This document shows positions 13,201 to 39,191 of a stretch of DNA of 64,000 nucleotides, in pieces. The position numbers and the translations under genes are program-made. Origin of the DNA: Xiphophorus maculatus. Its lineage: Eukaryota > Chordata > Actinopteri > Cyprinodontiformes > Poeciliidae. Under the pieces are notes generated by a model, which worked only from the letters and a program-made list of their open reading frames with translations, searched no databases and was not told the origin of the DNA. The stretch spans positions 19,470,479 through 19,534,478 of the forward strand of contig NC_036450.1 of assembly GCF_002775205.1 (NCBI RefSeq). The letters are read 5' to 3'. Numbering within the stretch: position 1 is the first letter of the stretch; each line of letters begins with the position of its first letter.

Positions 13201-14682
13201 CCTCAATTAAAGTGAATTTCTTTTGCATAAAATACAGTTTTAAACCAATTTTCTGGATACAGATACATTTTCAGGGTGCTGTGCATATAAACCTGAGAGT
13301 AATCTAATTGCTGAATCATTCAAACATACAGAAAATGTAAGGGTCACAAAAAGGGCCATACTTCATCTCCATCATCAATCAGAGCCTGAAATGCACAGAA
13401 AAGAGCCTGATAAGCTCCAACTGTGACCAAGACGTCTTCAAAGGGGTCGATCTCCTGCCCAACGATCCGGCTGAAGAATTTAGCGAGGCTTTTTACCAGA
13501 CGAGGATGGCCCTGTTCGACAGAAAGTGAAACAAATAAAAATCCCTTCCCCTTTTAACATGTGATTAACAGCTGAAAATTTCCAGACAAATACCAAAATT
13601 CTAAGCATGTTTGTTTTTCAGCCTCTACAGATCGACAGTCATCAACCTAAGCTAACATTTCTGCTTACAAAAGCTCTGGTATACTGGTGCATCTGGGGTC
13701 CTCCGCTCACAGCCTTACAGAAAGCATCCTGAACAAACTGCGGCGGGGAGAAGTCGGGAAATCCCTGTCCGAGGTTCACAGCTTTGTAATCTGCGGCCAG
13801 CTGTGTGAATTCAACCCTGTTGGTGCAAAACAGGTCAAGCAGTGTTCATTTTTTAACAGATTATGACGTTTTACAGCGTAATACGTAGAAGATCTGTTCA
13901 TTATTTACAGCCATATCAGTTTTGAGTCTCTGTCGTTTATTCGTGTTGTCCGTCTTGGTGGTTTAATTCAGAGAAATTATAAATAAATACATTTAAAAAA
14001 GGATAAAAAAAGAGGTGAAATAAAAAGTAATTGTCTAAGTATAACTGTATGATTACCATTAGTCAACACTTTGCTTTTAAAAACAATCTGAGATCAGAAT
14101 TACTCTAGGAACACATTTCTTTCTGCTACAGTTGCTGTCCTGACATTTATATCAGGTAAAGACTTTTCTCATTACCATCTTCGAGGTTGTACATTCACGG
14201 GACTTTGACCCTTTCAGTGTTCCGCCTTCTGCTCCGCCAATCAGATGGCTCTTTTAACTCATCAGTGGTTTAAAACGTTTCTGAAATCTAATATTGTTCT
14301 GAAGTATAACATTATTTGCACGGTTCTTACAAATATTAGCCCATGAATACCTGTTTACTAATACCCAATTCGTTTGTATTTTACATATTAACGTATAATT
14401 TCACGTTGGAGTGAATAAATTAGAGCTGAATCGAAAGATGCAAGGTGATTCATTATGAGTGACAGGTCGCATAATACTCACTTAGTCGTCCACAAGTATT
14501 GACATGATCAGGCAAAACGGTATCGTTTGTACCACACGATAAATTTGTGTTCTTTTAATAATTTTGTTACTCTTCTTTCATGCATGCAGTAGTTTGATAT
14601 CAATTATGAGTTTACTCATAATTACTCACCAAACGTTCTTATCCACACCGATTGTTCTGCTCGCATAAAGTCGTCTGGCCAT
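10263..14682 (-). CDS. kyat1: kynurenine aminotransferase 1 / glutamine transaminase K / cysteine-S-conjugate beta-lyase
   Basis: PLP-dependent class I/II aminotransferase that converts kynurenine to kynurenic acid, transaminates glutamine and aromatic amino acids, and cleaves cysteine conjugates. Twelve coding exons (minus): 14630-14682, 13669-13816, 13362-13511, 12256-12342, 12036-12158, 11807-11927, 11659-11735, 11495-11584, 10784-10970, 10604-10680, 10419-10505 and 10263-10322. They give 419 aa without a phase break (human 422). Landmarks include NLGQGFPDF, the cofactor-binding [16 protein letters not shown], and the Schiff-base lysine K245 in [13 protein letters not shown]. The C-terminus is [11 protein letters not shown]. 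The N-terminus ([10 protein letters not shown]) has no clear mitochondrial presequence. KYAT3 is the alternative family member. Adjacency to SPOUT1, as on human 9q34.11, favours KYAT1. Confidence 0.93.
12575..13215 (-). mobile_element. Tc1/mariner-family remnant in a KYAT1 intron
   Basis: AT-rich segment matching, in pieces and in the antisense direction of the transposase, the abundant fish Tc1/mariner-like family with CAGTGCCTTGC termini. Recognisable pieces include GGACTTTGACTAGATCGTTC (12637), GCAGTGTTAGTTTCCTC (12828) and CCTCAGAGGCCTTCACA (13089). No terminal inverted repeats remain intact. It fills much of the 1-kb intron between exons 3 and 4. Confidence 0.55.
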
Positions 14683-14959
14683 GATTAGCTGAAATAAATG
14701 CATATTTTAAATCCTCCACATAGAAATATGCAAAACATATCGTAATTGCTTCCTTTGATAAGTAAAGAAATGCTGACCTTATGATTCTGACCTAAATTAG
14801 GACGAATCAGAGTCAAATAAGGAGCCAAAATCCTGATTATTCCCATGAATGGCTGCACATTATTCCAGACAGCATAGCATCGACGTGAAGCTGAAAGATT
14901 CAAACTTTCTCAGACACTCCGGTGCTGACAGGAGTACAGCTGCATCAGCAACTTCGCTT

Positions 14960-15045
14960 CGACCTTCTTGGTTTTGTTTTTGCTTCCTTTGTGGGCGGAG
15001 ACAAACATTGGCCCCGCCCATCAAAAGGCGCGCGCAGCCAGGTTC
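14960..15045 (-). promoter_or_regulatory. KYAT1 core promoter
   Basis: On the minus strand this reads GGGCGGGGCCAATG, an overlapping GC box and CCAAT box (about 15006-15020 in plus coordinates). A second CGCCC box lies nearer the gene (about 14992-14999). It is the only CpG-rich patch between KYAT1 and SURF6, about 300 bp upstream of the KYAT1 start codon, so the 5' UTR is likely short. Confidence 0.5.
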
Positions 15046-15148
15046 AGCACCAGGTTATTGCTAAAAAAAATCTGTTTAAAACGTGAAAGTTAGGCTTGAG
15101 TTCAGACACGGACCCCTAAAATCGACAAAAAATGTTAGAATATTCAGA

Positions 15149-15480
15149 TTCAAAAAATACTTTATTGATCCCAAGGGAAATGAAGTCACATTTTTTCTTT
15201 TATAAAGATGTCATAAAGTCTTCAAGTGAAGACGCTTTGTTGTTGTATGACCGTCTCATAAAGAAGATGCTCAAGATTGCCCATCATTTTTTTTGATTTT
15301 ATGAAGGATCCTTCTTTGCACAATAATCTCCATCCAGAGGTTCAACAGTAGTTCCCAGATTGAGTAATAAAAGGTGCGGTGAGCATTTTTTCTTTTTACT
15401 TTTTTCAGCTACACCAACACAGAAGACGAGATGGTGTAGCACTTTAATGACACCACCAACAGCTGGCTATGGGAAGTGTA
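15149..15480 (-). mobile_element. 3' fragment of a fish non-LTR retroelement (inverted)
   Basis: The segment starts with ATACTTTATTGATCCCAAGG. This is the complement of the GGGATCAATAAAGTAT tail found at the 3' ends of many fish non-LTR elements. Degenerate antisense coding-like sequence follows. The right border is uncertain. The remainder to 16.1 kb is AT-rich and I see nothing else in it. Confidence 0.4.
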
Positions 15481-16104
15481 GCACAGGCCTCCTATACATC
15501 TTCCACATAGAAATCATAGACTTTTCAGGTCTTACATTTCTAGAGCTCTCAATGTATTATTTCATCATCTAAAATACAAAGTTTACATTTAAGTAATGGC
15601 AGATTGTTCTACAGCAGGCTGACCGAACAAACAAAAAAAAAAAAGGGACACAATGAAGGAATTAAGAAAACTCTTAAATAAATGCCACATCAAGTTATCA
15701 ACTTGTGGTAATTTTATGGCAATTTTCAAAAACAATTTGTCAAAGTCTCACTTATTTATTTGGAATGTTTACACTTTTGAGATTCACTGCAGCTTCCAGA
15801 CTTGTGCACATTTGATTCAAGTGGAAACTTAATATTTATCACCAACAATGAAATGGTTTAGAAAAGAAGTCAGTCGAGCGCCAACTATGTACAAGCCAAC
15901 TTTGTTAAGGTTTAATTTTCGAACATTTTTGAAACCCAAGAACAAAACTTTTAAGTACATGTGAAATATTATACACATATGTATATGTAGTATGACAAAA
16001 CAAAAGCAAAGAGGCTTTATTTAGACAATAACTCCTTTACTTTTGTTAAAATAAACATTTCACAGCAAGATTTCACTGATATTCAGCACATGCAAAAATG
16101 CAAT

Positions 16105-16110
16105 TTTATT
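16105..16110 (-). terminator. SURF6 polyadenylation signal
   Basis: Minus-strand AATAAA about 40 bases beyond the SURF6 stop codon, giving a very short 3' UTR. Confidence 0.55.
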
Positions 16111-16149
16111 ATGGAGCACGCTGTATATCACTGCTGAGCTTCTCTTCCT

Positions 16150-18168
16150 CTAAACTGCTGCTTTCTTCAAGTCCTCGGGCAGCACTCTGCCCTTCTTCCT
16201 CGCTCTGTTCTTCCTCTTCTCCATTTTACTCTGCTTTTGTTTCTGGAGGTTCTTCCTCCTCTTGTCCTGTCTTTGCTGCATCTTCTCAATCACGTGCTCG
16301 CTTCGATTATTCCACTTCTTCTTCCTCTGCGCACGCCTCTTCTCCTTCCTCTTCAAAGAGGCGCGCAGTTGGTCTTCGTCATCCTTGATCTTGATGCCCT
16401 CGGCCTTGTAGAGCATGTTGGTCCATTTGATCTTGTTTTCCATCTCTGAAGCCTTCGCCTCGTCCTTCTCTCTCAGCCGCTCCAGCTTCTCTTTGCGAGC
16501 CTCCACTCGGCTCAGAAGCTGCTTGTAGTTCTTCCCAGTCAGTGGCGTTATTTTACCTTTTTCGCCCCTTTTCTTCTCAATTTTTGCCTGAATTTTGGTT
16601 TCATAGCCCTTGTCCACCGTCTCTACTTTGTTAAAAACAACAGCCGATGTCACCCTTTTATCCGCGGCAGGAGCAATCGGTTCTTCTTTTATCTCCGCAG
16701 GCTGTTCCTGACCGCTTTCTTCTGCAAGTTTCTTCATCAGAAACTCTTTCCTCTTCCTCTTCTTGCGCTCCCGTTCCATCTTTCGCTTTGCGCGCTTTGC
16801 CTTGACGGCTTCTGATAATGCATCCTGTGGAGCTCCCTGTTTAAAGGAGCAGGGCTGTTATTACTCCAACAACGAGGAAAATCAAGAAGGAAATGTTTTT
16901 GTACATATTTTTAACCAGAAAAAAAAAAAAAGACAGAAAACAGAATCATATAAAAGTCTCTCATTATGTCATCTAATATTCATCTGTGTGCTTTACTTTG
17001 CACATGAACAAACTTCTAATTAACTATTACACTGCCTGGCTTAGACTGAAGGCTGCATTCAGGGCTACATACCTGCCCTCTGGACTCTTCAATCTTCTCA
17101 TGGAGTCTTTTGCGCAATGCATCCACAGTGGAGAAGCTTGTGTCTGCACATCAAAATAAGATTAAGTGAGGACATTATTGAAATTGTTATTGAATCTCTC
17201 ATAAAACCTTCTGTCCCCGCACCTTTAGGTGTGTGCAACGTGCTTCCGTTCAAACTTTCAGTAGTTGATTTTGTCTTCCCAAGGCTTTTCGGAGCTGCTG
17301 GAGTAGGATTAGGCTTCTGTTGGGGTTTGGGAGTCTTATCAGTGCTGTTCTCTTTCACATTCTTCTTCTTTAGTTTCTTTTTCTTCTTGCTTGGAGGATC
17401 GGCGTCACTTTTACCCTTGAAATGAACTAAACAGAGATAAACAAAAAATAATGATAATTTCCTACTTTAACTGGAATACAAAACATTTAATGTTTACAGA
17501 ATGCCGAAAATTTCCAAAACGCAAAGCAGAGTTGTTGTTTTTTTGCTGATTATAAGTCACAGGCCTACCACAAAATGGCCAAATAAGCTTAAAGTGATTG
17601 GAGAAATGCATTTGGCTTTTGGCATATTTTGCCACTTTCCAACCACAAACCTCAATGTCTATTACTTCCTTATTAATATCTATTTTACGTGATAAAACAA
17701 CATCATAAGTCTTCTCATCCTTATAAACAAAACTAAACGTTGCTTTTAATCTCCGCATTTGTCTGCCCACGTTCTTCGGAAAATTTGAATAATCTATGAT
17801 TAAAGATTGTTTTAACAGTTTAGTGCAGATAAATGGATTACAAGCAATACCAAATTAAGGCACATAATCTTGATATTTTAAATTTTGCTTCATAGAGCTA
17901 AATAACTTCTACACAGCGCCACGTGTGGTAAACTATGGTAATGCATACAAAATTAATGACATGCTTCGGACTTAACGAGCCTTTTGAGGCAATTATACAC
18001 AAGTCATATCAGTAGATAGTGCAATTTAAAAATGTTTGTATATATAGTCAAGTCTTAATAAGTTTATAGGGCTGTATTACCAAAAGCATTCTTCTTTGGC
18101 TCCTCTCTCTGAGAAATGACTTTCCTTGCAAGTTTCTGAATGTAAGAGTCCTTCGCGGCGAGGTCCAT
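16150..18168 (-). CDS. surf6: surfeit locus protein 6 (nucleolar ribosome-biogenesis factor)
   Basis: Highly basic nucleolar protein of the SURF6/Rrp14 family, which binds nucleic acid and acts in ribosome subunit assembly. Four exons (minus): 18081-18168, 17223-17426, 17073-17143 and 16150-16836. They join in phase to 349 aa (human 361). The N-terminus DLAAKDSYIQKLARKV matches the family. A low-complexity Lys/Pro/Thr linker (exon 2) follows, then VDALRKRLHEKIEESRGQ. The conserved C-terminal domain holds FNKVE, LTPLTGKNYKQLL, KIKWTNMLYKAEGIKI and KRKEKRRAQR, ending GRVLPEDLKKA. Most of the protein is in the last exon. It is divergently paired with SURF1, so the two probably share a promoter. 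Confidence 0.95.
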
Positions 18169-18384
18169 GTCTTCACCTAAACCGAGGTTCCGTACTGAAT
18201 CAGCTGATTATACAGTCAGAAATAAACATCTGGATTAAAAATATACGCACATTTCTGCACACACGTGGATTGAAAACAAACGGGACGAAGTGACGTTGAA
18301 CCCGGATAGAGTAACACCAAAAGTCCTCCCCCGACGCGTCCTAAACAAGTCAGTTATGTAGCTGGTGTCGGCTTGTTTTCGTCA
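18169..18384. promoter_or_regulatory. bidirectional SURF6/SURF1 promoter
   Basis: Only 216 bp separates the two divergent start codons. The interval is TATA-less. It contains a CACGTG E-box (18262-18267), a TGACGT CRE half site (18291-18296), a CCGGAT ETS-like site (about 18302) and several CpGs (CCGACGCGTC near 18331). These elements are spread along the gap and could serve both directions. Confidence 0.6.
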
Positions 18385-20966
18385 ATGTTTTCACCCAACA
18401 TGGCTTCTCTGAAATCCCTGCTGGCTTTCTCCAACAGGCTTCTGCCGACATTAAGGAAGCAGGCAAGTTTCTGTTCCATATTTATAACTTTATTCTCCAG
18501 TGAACGTGTAAAAATGTCATGCTTGCCTGTAGAAAAGTGAGTTCAGTCTGGTTTTGCGTGCTTGCAGACTCCTGCCACTAACATCAAGAGGACTTTCTTC
18601 CTCCCAGCACTCTTCAAACGCGCAGACGGTATGTACGAACTTAGAGTCCAGAAAAAAAGTCTACCAGAACATGAACACTTAGTTTTTATTATTATTTAGA
18701 AATTGTGGAGTGCTCATTACTTTTACAAATTTAGAGCACACTTAGAAAGTCCAGAGGATACTTACTTACACTTATCTAGATACCCAGAACAGGGATTAGA
18801 GCTTAGAATCCAGAAAAACTACCTTAGCAACTACTTTTTACACTCCTATTCGTCCAAACCAGAAAAGGAAAGAAAAGGATACTTACTTATACTTATCTAC
18901 CAATCTTGAATAGGAGTATCTAGTTTATACACTTTTGATCAACATTATTAGCTTTTTCTTCTTTTGCTCTTTCCGTTGGTTTATTTTGTTTGTATTTCCT
19001 TTTAATTCCTTGTATTGTATTTGTATTGCCTTGCTGCTGAAACTGTGCAATTTAAATAAAATTACCTTTACCTTTAGTTACTGTCTCTAGTCTAGTCGTA
19101 TAATGATGAACTTGCATAACATGTACTGAAAATTGAGCGACTTTTAATGATGTTATGCATGTGTTTATTCATAGTATTTGATCAAATATTTACTTTAACT
19201 TTTAATTGACCTGTTTATTTATTTACATTATTATATAGTCCAATTTATTTTAATGTATTCAAACAGCTGTTTATCTGTATTTATCAAACTACCCATTTTA
19301 AGTTTTGCCAATTTATTGAGCTGGTTATACATCTAGTTTTGCATGAGTTCTGTTTAAGCATTTCAGTTTACTGGAAAAGTGTCTTTGTCGCTGTAAATGT
19401 CCAGGCGGGTTTGTTGTCTGTGGTCGAAAGTGCAGTTCTACTGCAGCCAATGCAGAGAAAAGCGAGGACGCCTTCCTGAAGTGGTTCCTGCTGCTCATCC
19501 CTGCAACCACCTTTGGCCTGGGTACATGGCAGGTACAACTTGATCCTAAATGAAGGATGTATTCCTTTTGCTTTGCTTCGTCAGTGAAATTAAGGTGTAA
19601 TTTGTGTTGGCTCAGATTGTTTCCTTGTTCTAAAGGTGAAAAGGCGTCAGTGGAAGATGGGATTGATCGATGAACTGAGACGCCTCACCACAGCGGAGCC
19701 TATTCCTCTTCCTCCTGAGTTAGTAACTGAACTCACTTTCTTTGCAAACACTAAGGATTAAACTGAGAAAACACTTGATTTTTTAATGGTTTTGTTAAAA
19801 CCTGGATTTTATGAAGAAAAAAAAAGCACCAATACACACCAAAAAAATTACCATCATGCCAAAATACAACTTCTTTCTTACCCAACTTGAGGGTAAAGTA
19901 ACCTTCTTCTTTGGGATGCTAACAAAGTACTCTTCTGCATGAACTGTATTCATTGTTGGGAAGGTATTCTTGTCATTTCAATCTCTGGATCTTAGTCCTC
20001 TTGAAGTGAACAAGCTGGAGTATAGAAGGGTGAAAGTGCGCGGGCACTATGATCACTCTCAGGAGCTGTACATCATGCCCCGCTCCCCTGTCAACCCAGA
20101 GAAAGAGGCCAGGGAGGCAGGAAGCCTGTCCTCGAGTGGAGAGATTGGAGCAAACGTCATCACCCCTTTTCATTGCTCTGACCTTGGGTAAAAATGATAA
20201 CAGCAAACTAATAAGGTACAACTACATTATACAGGATCTAACTGATGTTGTATGCTGTTCATGCCACTGCAGCATCAAAATCCTGGTCAACAGAGGATAC
20301 GTACCAAAGCAGAAAATACGACCGGAGACCAGAATGAAGGGGCAGGTTAGTGTTTTAAATTGGGTTACCAATCAAAGGCCGACAGGGTTTATACAACTTT
20401 ACTCTTCCTTGTGATGAGGTTTTATTCACAAAATTAAATCTTTGTATAAGAAACATTAGCCCAGTTTTAACTTTGCTAATTTTTTGTAGGTGGAGGATGA
20501 GGTGGAGGTGGTGGGGGTCGTCAGGCTGGCGGAAACACGCAAACCTTTTGTACCAAACAACGACGAAGAGAGAAATCGCTGGCATTACCGTGACCTGGAG
20601 GCCATGTCTCGCATCACTGGGGCTGCTCCCATCTTGATCGACGCCGACTTCAGTAAGAACTTGAGCTGTAGTGAGAGCAGAGTTCAACCCCTCACACATT
20701 AGCAACACATTTACTAATTCAAAGGGGTTTGTGTGACACAGAAAGCACTATTCCAGGGGGACCAGTTGGAGGACAGACCCGGGTCACACTAAGAAATGAA
20801 CACATGCAATATATCATAACTTGGTATGTTAGAGCCTCTTCGCTTAGATATGACAACTAGTTATTGATGACTTATTGCATATCCCTTTTTCTTTTCCAGG
20901 TATGGTTTGTGTGCAGCTACTTCCTACATGTGGTATGCAAAGTTCATCAAGAAGATTAAAATGTAA
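18385..20966 (+). CDS. surf1: SURF1 cytochrome c oxidase assembly factor
   Basis: Mitochondrial inner-membrane protein (SURF1/Shy1 family) needed for early cytochrome c oxidase assembly. Nine exons: 18385-18462, 18568-18628, 19405-19532, 19636-19718, 19996-20187, 20273-20345, 20490-20652, 20742-20823 and 20900-20966, giving 308 aa (human 300). A second in-frame Met at 18400 is an alternative start. The basic, Ser-rich N-terminus fits a mitochondrial targeting sequence. TM1 lies in [16 protein letters not shown]. The family segments [33 protein letters not shown] and [11 protein letters not shown] precede TM2 ([15 protein letters not shown]). Intron 1 begins GCAAGT after CAG, so it is a GC-AG intron. 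The gene is tail to tail with RPL7A, as in mammals. Confidence 0.95.
18634..18920. repeat. degenerate duplicated segment in SURF1 intron 2
   Basis: A 23-bp unit (GGATACTTACTTAYACTTATCTA) occurs at 18756-18778 and again at 18877-18899 with one difference, 121 bp apart. A 10-bp inverted pair (ACTCCTATTC about 18842, GAATAGGAGT about 18909) brackets the second copy. It looks like an old local duplication or an unrecognised MITE. Confidence 0.45.
19010..19078 (+). mobile_element. non-LTR retroposon 3' tail
   Basis: TTGCCTTGCTGCTGAAACTG followed by AATTTAAATAAAATTACC resembles the tail at the right edge of the window (63900-63957) and the common fish retroposon ending with AAATAAA plus a short tandem tail. 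Only the tail is recognisable. It sits in SURF1 intron 2. Confidence 0.4.
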
Positions 20967-21867
20967 TCATGTATCACTGAAAATTATGTTACAGCAATTC
21001 TTGAAGATGTTGACTATCAATGCATTACTGCCCATGTACTCAAGAATACAAATGAATACCTTATGAGCATTTTTTGTTGCAAAGTTGAAATTTTATCTAG
21101 CAAAACAATTATGCTAGGTGATTCTGAAATTCAAAAGGTTGTTATAAAAGTATAGTTTCTGTATGTCCAGGTAACTTCCATGGTAGACATTTTAGGATTA
21201 TTGCTTAAATGTAACATTGCATTACAAAGGATAGAACCTGTTCTGCACATCTCCAAAAGGAATGAGCTGGTAGAAAATTTATGAATTTTTACTACTAAAA
21301 AATAATGCAGTTCCTGGAGATTTTTTTCTAGTCAGCAACTTGTAATTTTAAATATCCCCTGTATTGGTATTGCTCAGCAACTGGCACACAGAATACACTA
21401 TGGATACTTTAAATCTTAAAATTAGCACGGAAAATATGAACATGTAGGACTGTTTAACATTGTAAAATCCTGCTTTATAACACCACAAACCATATAGACC
21501 TAACAAAACCAGTTGCAAAGCCTCTAGCTGCAGGACATTCCATTAAAATGTTTTAAAATGGAACTTGCTTTAAGTTAAAATTCACTAACCTCTCTCTCCA
21601 TGGAGTCAACTCAATCACTTTTCAGTGGCTTTGTTACACCATAAGATGCATCTTTTAGGATCCAAACGGCTCATTTAATATTTGCAAGGTTACTACAAAA
21701 TTCCTGATCAAATCAACTTTCACAATATTTTAGATGCATATTCAAACATGTAGAAAATATTTGGTTAAATCTTGAGGTTTGGTGCATATTTTCATTCTAT
21801 ATGACTGAAAAAGTTCCACATTCAGACTGAATAAAAAACACAAAGTCACTTGTATTAGAACATACAT

Positions 21868-21873
21868 TTTTAT
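21868..21873 (-). terminator. RPL7A polyadenylation signal
   Basis: Minus-strand AATAAA only about 10 bases past the RPL7A stop codon. A very short 3' UTR is usual for ribosomal protein mRNAs. Confidence 0.6.
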
Positions 21874-21883
21874 TCCAAACATT

Positions 21884-25185
<3,302 letters not shown>

Positions 25186-25265
25186 GTCGGTTCAGGCAGA
25201 AAGGAAGACCGGAGGTTGTGGGTAGGGTAAAATACCGCGAGATTACGAACGCGACTACGTGTACG
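25186..25265 (-). promoter_or_regulatory. RPL7A promoter and 5' TOP region
   Basis: On the minus strand the predicted transcript start is the pyrimidine run CTTCCTTTCTGCC ending about 15 bases before the ATG. This is the 5' terminal oligopyrimidine signature of translationally regulated ribosomal protein mRNAs. Just upstream is AATCTCGCGGTATTTT, which resembles the TCTCGCGAGA-type housekeeping element. The region is CpG-rich. Confidence 0.6.
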
Positions 25266-27055
25266 TAGGAGCGGGTTTAAGTGGGGCTGATTTGGAGTCA
25301 GTTTCTTCTCTTGTGATCGGTTGCAAGTAAATTGATTGAACTAATGGGAAACAGACCCCAAATCAGTTATCAGTGTTAAAATTGGATTTCTTTATTTAAA
25401 TGTGTTTTCATTTACAAATTAGAGCGAGCTTAATATTTTGATTGACCTATTTCGCATCCTCAGTAGCCATATCCTTGGTTTCTTAAGCTACTCTTGTCAG
25501 ATCTGATTAGAAGAAAACAAAGGAAAGTTAGACGAATACAAGGATTTTGATTTGTTATTCCTTTGGAGTTCGAACATCCCACAAAATGCATAATCTAAGC
25601 ATATAGTTCCTTTCAAAATATTAGTCTTAGAAGCATTTGTATTTGATGTGTGTAATATTATACTAATTTCTTTATTGTAACAAGTCTTAATAACAAAGCA
25701 TCCTTCATAATTACTGGCAACCCTGATAACAATATGTAAAACATCTATAGTATGTAACCTTTACAAAAATATGTTTTTTCTATATTTCTTAAAGCTGTCA
25801 CAAATTTACTATTACATTTATCCACCTTCATTGATTGGCCATACTAACTAACCATAGTGTTTTGGCAGACTGTGTTGCGGTGAACCAGCTGTGGAGTGAG
25901 GGGATGTGCACAAGACTGATTGACAGCGCTAAAACCCTCATTCTGCTTCTGATTGGTTGATTCTGACTGAGTGGTTTCTGCAGTTGGTTCTCTGAGCAAT
26001 AGGATAAGGCAGAGAAGGTCAGTTTTTTTTCACAGATTATCTGTCTTACTGTCATGACATGATCATAATTTTTAACAAATATGTAAAATAAACACACTGC
26101 AGCTTTAAGGAGGGCAGGGGGTCATTATGTAAAATCGACCTCTGAGCTTTACATCATATCATAATTTTGTTTCCTCATCAAAAACATGGAATGTTGCTAT
26201 GATTCTGTCATGCATGTCTGAGAAATCATTTAGTCCTCTGTGGCAGCCATTTAGGATGCATAAACACTTGCTCTCATCAAGCAAGTGTTTATGCTTGCTT
26301 GGTGAGCAAGCAGCTCCTTCTCAGAGCTGCAGTGTCCTCCAAGTACTGAGCTAATCATAGCTACTTCTTAGTGCAAAGTTCCTACAAATGTTGTTAAAGG
26401 CTGAAAGGAAAAGTGTTGTCCTAAATGTTGACTTAAAAATCTTAGATTTTGCAATTAAGGCCTTGTAACTGGCTTGTGTTTCTTTAAGAAACTCCTACTA
26501 CTCTTTCAGACACCCTGCTTTAACGTCATCACAATGCTTCTCATTATACAGTTTACAATCGTTCATTGGACGGAGAAGTAGCATATATGATGAGTTCAGC
26601 AGCTGCCATGGGAGTTTCAAGGATTCTTCAAACATGCATGAAAGAATCAAAGCAACTCTCCAGGTATGTTTGTTTTTTGTTCAATTAAAATAATATTTTG
26701 ACATCATTAAAGCTCAAAAACGTCAATTTAATATAATAACCTCCTTTAATAGTTAAGTTTAAATTTGACTTAACTTTTACTTATCAGAAAGATTTTTTTA
26801 AACATTTTTTTTTATCATTATTCAGGTCAGGAGGACCTTAATGTATGTCGGTCAATGCACAAGCAGGACCCATTTAAGCGACGTACAAAATCACCTCACT
26901 TCCGTAAATATATTACTAAGAACTATAACAACGTACATTTTATGCATCTTTTTATGTGTCGTTTTCTTTTCTTTTCCTTCCTTTTGTCTCGTAAATAATA
27001 ATAATTTTAATAATTAATTTTTTGGAGTTGAGAGTGTTACCCGGTCTACTCCTGC
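25266..27055. other. RPL7A-USP20 intergenic region
   Basis: AT-rich spacer between divergent RPL7A and USP20, about 1.8 kb. It holds a perfect 15-bp inverted repeat (26258-26294) and a 78-bp open segment with a good splice donor at 26664/26665 (see findings). No recognised gene was seen. Confidence 0.5.
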
Positions 27056-27213
27056 TCCTGCAGCCTGCGTCATGCCGTGCGATGCGTGCGGTGCCTCGGC
27101 TCTGCGGATGGTGACGGAGGGGGGGCAGTTGGAGGATGGTGGGCCAGGGTACAGCGTCGCTCGATCGGCTCCTCTTCTAGCTAGCACACCGTCAGCTGCC
27201 TACACTCAAAGCG
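27056..27213 (+). promoter_or_regulatory. USP20 CpG-rich first exon and promoter
   Basis: A CpG-rich block (GCGTCATGCCGTGCGATGCG and onward) ends AAAGCGAG followed by GTATTT, a plausible splice donor at 27213/27214. The next recognised exon begins at 27577 with 20 bases of 5' UTR before the USP20 ATG. This block is therefore best read as the noncoding first exon. It contains an ATG (27072) with an open frame running into the intron, i.e. an upstream ATG. Confidence 0.55.
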
Positions 27214-27596
27214 AGGTATTTTTTATTTTTTTGGTTTTTTTGTGTGCGGAGATGAGATATAACCATCTTGACAGCGGCAGCTGCTTCTTTTCTGTTATTA
27301 TGAGGCGTTAATAACGGCTGTCATCGCTGGAGAAAGGAGATCTTTCTCTTCTTTCGTGAGTAAACACCGGGGCCTGTCACTTTGCTGAGCTGTCAGCCCC
27401 TGCACATACGTTTAGGTTTCAACTTAGAATGTATTTCTTAATGTCTTTACATCACATATGTTTGTGCTGTCAGAGGCAGGGTTTGTGTGATGTCTGTGCT
27501 CCCAGTTAGCTGAGTTGCAACAACCTCCTAGTAAATATGTTTGGGTTTTTTTCTCTTATACTGCCATATCTGTTAGGTTACGTCCTAGTTGGGACA

Positions 27597-39191
<11,595 letters not shown>

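Noticed and set aside
26258-26294. microRNA precursor
   Set aside because: A 15-bp perfect stem with a 7-base loop is too short for a pre-miRNA and the flanks do not extend the pairing.
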